From: Pleurotus ostreatus/Saccharomyces cerevisiae fusant
Taxonomy: Eukaryota; Opisthokonta
DNA: 39,568 nucleotides
Assembly (NCBI GenBank): GCA_024196135.1
Contig: JAMQCK010000201.1
Location: 1-39,568 of the forward strand
Reading direction: 5' to 3'
The stretch's first letter is position 1; each line of letters starts with the position of its first letter. This document shows positions 38,848-39,568 of the stretch, one piece after another. The position numbers and the translations under genes were made by a program. The notes below the pieces were generated by a model that saw only the letters and a program-made list of their open reading frames with translations, ran no database searches and had not been told where the DNA came from.

Positions 38848-39568
38848 TCAACGTAGGCGAAAGCGACCATGGCGCCTCTCAGTGTCCTTACGTAACTTAA
38901 GAGAGCGAAGGGCGTACCCCAGCTCGCTGCGATCGTGTGCATCAAGGGTGTACCACGTGGGATATCCGAGGGCTACCTCCTGGCGGGTAGCAGCGTCCTT
39001 GCCTTCTCCGGCCCTTACCTCGCGCCAATGGATCGAACGAGCAATGTACTTCGGAATGACGAGAGTCGAACCGTAGTCGATCTCTAGGTGAGAGAGGCGC
39101 GGCAGGATGGTATGGTTAGGTGGTCCTCCGACTGAGTCGTGGGCAGCAGCAGCATCCGAGGTATGCGAGGGGGACAAGACATCGGCCAAATCGAGAATGC
39201 CGGAGTTGTAGGCGGGCTCCTTCGTCCCCACCCATATAAGGCGCTCGACGCTCTGAGCGGATGCCAGCACGCGGTGCAGCGCACCTCGGTCGAGGGTGAT
39301 GTTTCTGAGGCCGAGGGTTCGGAGGGCGCGGGATTGCGAGAGAATATCCACCAGAACGCCGGCCAGGTCACTAGCCAAAACGCTCCTCCGATGGCGCGCG
39401 TCCGAGTGGATGATACAGACATCGAGTATTTCAAGGGCAGGGGCATGCATGAAAGCGAGGGTGCGCAATTGCATCGCGAACTCGCCGTGTCTTGACCTCA
39501 GGACCATGTGTCGAAGGCGGTGGAGGGGAGGGAGCGCAGGTGTGCTTGGGAGTATCGACGACTTGAAG
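38848..39568 (-). CDS. F-box/LRR-like protein, C-terminal part; runs off right edge
   Basis: An open frame from the window edge to the stop at 38848, about 240 codons. It matches the LRR and C-terminal regions of the F-box paralogs: APALEILDVCIIHSD, SRALRTLGLRNITLDRGALH, RVLASAQSVERLIW, and LPRLSHLEIDYGS where others have LEISGG. The F-box itself would lie outside the window. The end (RKDTERRHGRFRLR) lacks the acidic tail of the copies at 9803 and 23467. The visible part is uninterrupted, so it may be functional. It converges on the helical gene at 37599. Confidence 0.78.
   Translation of the reverse strand, partial: FKSSILPSTPALPPLHRLRHMVLRSRHGEFAMQLRTLAFMHAPALEILDVCIIHSDARHRRSVLASDLAGVLVDILSQSRALRTLGLRNITLDRGALHRVLASAQSVERLIWVGTKEPAYNSGILDLADVLSPSHTSDAAAAHDSVGGPPNHTILPRLSHLEIDYGSTLVIPKYIARSIHWREVRAGEGKDAATRQEVALGYPTWYTLDAHDRSELGYALRSLKLRKDTERRHGRFRLR

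Noticed and set aside
1..39568. tRNA, rRNA, CRISPR arrays, bacterial operon features
   Set aside because: No cloverleaf-like sequence, rRNA segment or spaced direct repeats were noticed; gene structure is eukaryotic throughout.

Overview
The window is nuclear DNA of a filamentous fungus, most likely an Agaricomycete (Basidiomycota). Genes are broken by many short introns of about 40-60 nt with GT..AG ends and CTRAC-like branch sites. The protein repertoire also fits: F-box proteins of the type expanded in mushrooms, a Tnp2-type DNA transposon, peroxisomal acyl-CoA oxidase and an importin-13-like karyopherin. All gene models were built by hand from splice signals, reading phase and comparison among paralogs inside the window. 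No database search was possible.

Layout. (1) 1-1369: the 5' part of an unrecognised minus-strand gene running off the left edge, then a His/Pro/Tyr/Ala-rich repeat protein ORF. (2) 1863-8746: a complete two-gene DNA transposon with 22-bp perfect terminal inverted repeats and a 7-bp target duplication. It encodes a 1,095-aa Tnp2-like transposase and a 666-aa accessory protein, both with intact seven- or four-exon models. (3) 9803-17428: an intact F-box gene divergent from acyl-CoA oxidase (13 exons, PTS1 AKL), then a Ser/Thr-rich single-pass membrane protein. (4) 17661-39568: an array of two lineage-expanded families. The first is six copies of an unrecognised helical protein of about 250-260 aa, here called the YPP/WND family from its conserved motifs. 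The second is four more F-box/LRR-like genes, in various states of decay. The array is interrupted by a 24-exon importin-13-like gene (26867-31816) and an unrecognised seven-exon gene (33340-35032).

The main observation is the helical family. Four copies (17661, 18921, 25555, 31967) share one architecture: a 30-33-nt first exon coding M-Y-P-x-D-F-like residues, a phase-0 intron of about 53 nt, a second exon of exactly 714 nt (713 in the copy with a one-base deletion), a second intron, and an 11-codon last exon. The same four share a promoter element, TAAGCGCYGACGCC-like, about 50-65 bp before the ATG, with a second related box touching the ATG. Two further copies (22210, 37599) form a divergent subfamily without the last intron. 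Copies alternate with F-box genes, one pair sharing a 195-bp divergent promoter. A functional link to SCF ubiquitin ligases is only inferred from this proximity. Intact genes, nonsense mutants, a frameshifted copy and an internally deleted F-box copy lie side by side, as in a fast birth-and-death gene cluster.
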